Positions 59,800-64,000 of a stretch of 64,000 bases of DNA are shown piece by piece; positions within the stretch are counted from its first letter, which is position 1; each line of letters starts with the position of its first letter. Source of the stretch: Cyclina sinensis (taxonomy: Eukaryota > Mollusca > Bivalvia > Venerida > Veneridae); NCBI GenBank assembly GCA_012932295.1, contig JAAONU010000001.1, positions 310,001 to 374,000 of the forward strand. The letters are read 5' to 3'. The notes below the pieces were generated by a model. It searched no databases. It was not told the origin of the DNA and saw only the letters and a program-made list of their open reading frames with translations. Both the position numbers and the translations under genes were made by a program.

Positions 59800-62700
59800 G
59801 TTCACAATTTTGGTGCGAGTACTGGTATTAACAAACGAAGAAGTCGGCGAGAGATATAAAATGTTTGTTGCCAGAACTAGCTTCCTGAATTAATGTGGCT
59901 AGAGCAGAAATTCATCAGTAATGGTATATTTAAATCGATGCCAGTCTGAACAAACTTTAAAGATACGTTTTCCTGTCTACACCTGTCTATTTGAAATAAA
60001 TTCAGTGCATCTAATTACGCTCTGAATTTCTGTTAGCAGAAAGGATCTCCACAAAGCCAAAATCAATAAGAGCCTCGTGAAATAGTTCCTCAACTAAATG
60101 TCGAGGTTTCTCTCTTAAAGTTGCTAACATGATTAGAAACAAAAATAATGTCTGTTATTTGAAGTATTCCTCGAGCTAAGTTCTCCATAAGAATCAAAAC
60201 AGAAATCAGTTTTATCACCAGCTATTGAAAGGTTGTTAGCCATTCTGGTTTTCTTGCCAAAATAAATGAGAGTTTTGTCATGCCGATCTGCCACAAGTTA
60301 TGAGAATTCTGTCTTGTTTGTATGCCAAAATTAATGAGAGTTCTGTTATGTTGATCTTGTAGGTTTTCCTTTTACCCTTTAATCAATACACCAAAGTATT
60401 GTGCTCAGTCTTTTATTGTTGTTTATGAAATTGTCCTGTTTTCTTGTCAAGACAGACTTTTTCAGGCACCGCAGTTGTTTCGACAAAGGAAATATAATCA
60501 AGTATTTTGCGTCTGTTTGTATAAATCATCCATTTCGATTATAACATAATAATATGGGTGTGTTAATTTTGTCGATGCCGTCCTTACACAAACAGTTACT
60601 ACGGTTTCTCGGGTTTATGCTTGCACTGCTTCATAAAAAGTAAGCGTGTGATCTTTTGCTTCTAATATTTTGCATCCATCTTTTTGACCTGCATTGACTA
60701 TGTCGAGAAAATTACTTTCCGTAAAGAAGCCACTAAATTCTACTTTTATAAAAAATAGTGTAGTGCCGTCGCACCCTACTTTTTGTCATAATTCATTTAA
60801 TTTTTTTGATCCTGAATGTGCATTGCGTTTTGTTTAGATCCATTTAAGATGTTTTTTCAAGCAGATACCTCTGTTATAATTATACATTTCGGAATTAAAA
60901 CTTAATTTGATAAAAGATGCTATTGTCTTAGAGGTATACAACGGTACGTTAGTTTTTCGTAGAATCATATAAATTTCATCGCGACAAGTTAGCCGTTCTC
61001 ATGCCGTGAGAATCAGGGGTGAAACATCTCAACTTTAGATGTTTTGTTGCTTTAATCGAACGCATAATGTTCTTGTTCGGAAAGGTGATGACTCATATTC
61101 TGCTAAATTAAGGTCAGATTTCGGTATGCTAAAGTCAGTCGGATTTGTTATGGTTTACATTTTACTTATTCAATATCTGTCTATACACAAGAAAATGATT
61201 AGGTTATTTTTTCTCTGGACACTTCGTAAATGCTTTAAATTTGTTAGATCTTAAGGAATATGCTAAAAATTGAATAAGAATTAAGGAAAGAGTTATTATT
61301 TCGACATTTTGGTTTTGCAGTTTTTAATCCCTTAAAAACACATGTTAATATAGATGTCATCAAAGGATTGCAATAGAATAAAAAATGAATGTTTCCATTG
61401 ACAATGACCGTTATTTGTGCTCTTGTAAAATAAGTAAAAACGTGATAAAAAGCATTCATAGAATAGTGTCATTATTCAAGTGGTACTGATTTTGTTAGTG
61501 TAAGGCTTTCTGGATATATAATTGCACCTTGTCACATTGGTATCCAAGGCCAGCTTTAAACTATATTCTTGGTAGCGGCTTACAGCTCATAAACAATATC
61601 AAGTGCGAAAAATTCATCAAAGTTAAAATAATTCGCTGCTGCACGATAACAATATAAAACGTTAACATTTTTTGTCTGATTATAGGTAGTCCCCCATAAT
61701 TAATGTTTATTTGCACGATGTTAAACTTGCACGAAATACGTTATTGAAATGGCATTATTTGTTCTCTGCGCTATTCGTCAAATACAATGTTCTCTGATTC
61801 TGTAAAAACGTTACACTAACCTGTGCTTAAGCGGTTGGTTTTTATTCGTTGCCAAAAAATCCAACCTTGCAAGATTATTAATCCAAACTTCATTTTTTAC
61901 AAAGCTCATTCGTTAAATCCTAAATGCATATCCGAAAGGTACATTCAGTACTAATAATTTGTATATTGAATATGGCAGTTTAACACAAGTAACAAACATA
62001 AATTGTATATTGTATTTTCAACTTTTCAAACTCAAAGTAGGGCATGTACAAATGTAGCCGGCCTAACACACGTCTTACACAGTACGACACGGAGTTTATG
62101 CAACTGCATTCACTTTTACATCTATACACGATTCACATTTGTAGACAATTTTGCAACTTCCATATATTGCAATATCACGAATATAGCCGAAAATTAAAAC
62201 TGGGATGAGCGGAAAAGAAAAGGGAGGAAACTCTTATAATAACACAGTAATGACAGAAAGTTTTCTTTTAAATATAACTGCAGACACAATTGTGTGAAAT
62301 TGTAACGCCTCTGAATTATATATTTCGAAAAAAATATACAGAGAGAAAATGAAATATCGTTGAATTTTCGAAGCCACACCTTTTAATGAGCCCGTGTAAC
62401 ATAGTTTGTCGACATATCCTTACTTAACTTAAAGACTCATTATAATGTAATATTGTTTGTCTGCTAATGTCGATAAAAGTTCTGCATAAGACTTGCACTC
62501 ACTCAACTATAAAGTTATAATGTTTGATGAATAACCGGGATTATATTATTCATTTTTTCCGATCAAAAATCGAACACACTCAAATATGCTATATTTGCCG
62601 ATTTTTTTTCTGTGTGTGCTAAATTCTGTGCTTCGGCAGTCATAATTTTAACCGCTTTATCATCAAGGAATTACTTATGGACCTTACTTACGGGCCTTTA

Positions 62701-63480
62701 GCGCAGTCTCAAATTGACCCCACTGGGCGCACTTGTGCATCCCTGAAGTTCAACTAAGGAAAGCACAAGTTCAGACTGACCACTAGTGGTTTTTTGAATC
62801 CGGAACCGAATGAAACGCTGGCCATGATGAATAAGAGCTTTAAGCGCACTGATTAGCTGTTTCGAAACAGGTGACACACTTGTTAAGTAAAACCACAAAA
62901 GAAAAATCAGACAGTCGTGGCACTTGAGGTTGTGCTTAATAACGATCGATACTTACTGGTCGGAATATGGCCGCCTGTTTACCCTTAAAGTATCAACAAA
63001 CTGAACTATTAAATTCACGGGTTCTAGCATGACAGGTTACTGATATCATCTTGGCCTGGTACATAGAAAAGCTAAGATGGGATATTTTTGCAGTTAAACG
63101 AAGAAACCGACTTTATTTAAACAAACAATAACACTTTTGAATAAGTTTTTAGAAGCTTAGAATTTTAGAGAGAAAAAAAAATAAATAGAGTAAGTATCTT
63201 ATGTATAATATGTTGTTTCTATGTTTTGAAATTTTCATGGTTAAATCAATTAAATACTAAAACAATAAAGTTCTTTATCATAACAAGCGAGGTAATTAAA
63301 AGAATCATATTACTAGAGATGCTAAATAGCTGAAATGAGAGTACAAAATCATTTTATGTCCAAGAAATGTCAAAATAATGATAGATAGAAGAAAGGGATC
63401 ATAAAGTTTCAAATAAACTATGTTGCGATGCCTTAAATAAAAATAAAACAGTGAAGTTTTTTTCACACATCAAAGACGTC
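59800..63480. other. no recognised feature
   Basis: AT-rich DNA with short unassigned open frames only (61039-61254, 61244-61459, 62003-62197, 62698-62898). The part at 62690-62930 is less AT-rich (TTTAGCGCAGTCTC..ACTGGGCGCACTTG) and might be an old repeat, but I could not place it. Confidence 0.4.
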
Positions 63481-63484
63481 GCTG

Positions 63485-64000
63485 TCAGTAAAACCCCAGT
63501 TACACAGAGCCATCGGTGATTGATCGGTAGTTCTTTTAGCCAAATTATGGAGTGAACCGATGACAACGTATTTAACACCGATATCACCTATTGGTCACCT
63601 GTTTTCCACCTATCAACTGCTACTGGGGAAAGATAAGTTTTATCGGTGAAAAATTACCAATTGGGATTTTTAAACATGTTTAAAATTCTCGATCGGTGAA
63701 AATATTTTACAAACAACCGGTTGACAACCTGTCTACAACCGATATCACCGATGGGCCATCGATAAGCAACCGATCAACTAATACTTACCACCGACAGAAA
63801 AAAGATGAGAATTAAAATGTGGGATTTCGTCGGTTTTGATCGGTGGTTAATAGGGATTCAATCTGTGATCAATCGATTGCCGCCATCGTGTCACCGGTGG
63901 GTTTAAATTTGTAAGTGGCCAATCGGTTTTCATAAGTACTCATCGGCTGTTGATCGGTTGCCGGACGCGTTTGATCGTCGACCAGTCTGATTTCGTGATT
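63485..64000. repeat. CCGAT/ATCGG-rich element end, cut by window edge
   Basis: From AAAACCCCAGTTACACAGAG onward, the motifs ATCGGTGA, GATCGGT, ACCGAT and CCGATATCACC recur more than twenty times on both strands in about 500 bp. An abrupt start with an outward CCCAGTTACAC-type sequence suggests the terminus of a DNA transposon with a subterminal motif array. The other end is outside the window, so neither class nor length can be set. Confidence 0.55.

Overview
The window looks like eukaryotic, gene-poor, AT-rich nuclear DNA, most likely from a bivalve mollusc. The evidence is spliced GT-AG genes inside a transposon, many microsatellites, tRNA-derived SINEs, and diverged interspersed repeats with phrases such as 'CAAGGTCAAGGTCACTGT' and 'ATACCCCCACGAAC' that I associate with bivalve genomes. 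The bivalve assignment is inference from repeat style. I recognise no host protein-coding exon. Apart from mobile-element genes, the open frames are short and look like chance or repeat translations.

Layout. 1-20000: mostly unique AT-rich sequence. It holds a 47-bp minisatellite (5251-5485), a tRNA-Arg-like SINE head (about 6300), an 820-bp interspersed element (8058-8877), two large palindromes (9540-9700 and 10010-10170), a possible pogo-type MITE (10478-11245), a long degenerate repeat field (12735-15000) and a SINE tail (15516-15660). 20010-33350 and 33970-56820 are two direct copies (A and B) of an old tandem segmental duplication, separated by about 600 bp containing two tRNA-derived SINE units. 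The copies have diverged through substitutions and independent insertions. Copy A gained a 651-bp CGCG-rich MITE and a broken retroelement with a reverse-transcriptase fragment. Copy B gained a 416-bp MITE, a 452-bp foldback Tc1/mariner-type MITE, a 9.9-kb PIF/Harbinger transposon and a tandem repeat block ending in an ATAAT microsatellite. 56855-57663 is an inverted copy of the 8058 element. 57664-63470 is largely featureless. The right edge is dense in CCGAT/ATCGG motifs.

The centrepiece is the Harbinger element (42196-52134). It has 26-bp perfect terminal inverted repeats, an AAT target-site duplication, subterminal arrays of CGTTAAC-like motifs, and two tail-to-tail spliced genes whose reading frames I could join without a stop or frameshift. 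They are a 5-exon, 286-residue Myb/SANT-like DNA-binding protein (+) and a 4-exon, 338-residue HARBI1-type DDE transposase (-). In this superfamily the Myb-like partner is known to help nuclear import and end recognition for the transposase. Copy A preserves the matching empty site near 29822, so the insertion postdates the duplication.

The most intriguing unexplained signal is a 140-bp block shared by the two duplicates (31615-31754 and 55298-55437) with only 3 mismatches and no indels, while flanking duplicated DNA has diverged far more. No strand shows coding constraint. It is a candidate conserved non-coding element retained in both paralogous segments. Exon coordinates, identities and boundaries were worked out by eye and should be verified by alignment and transcript data.
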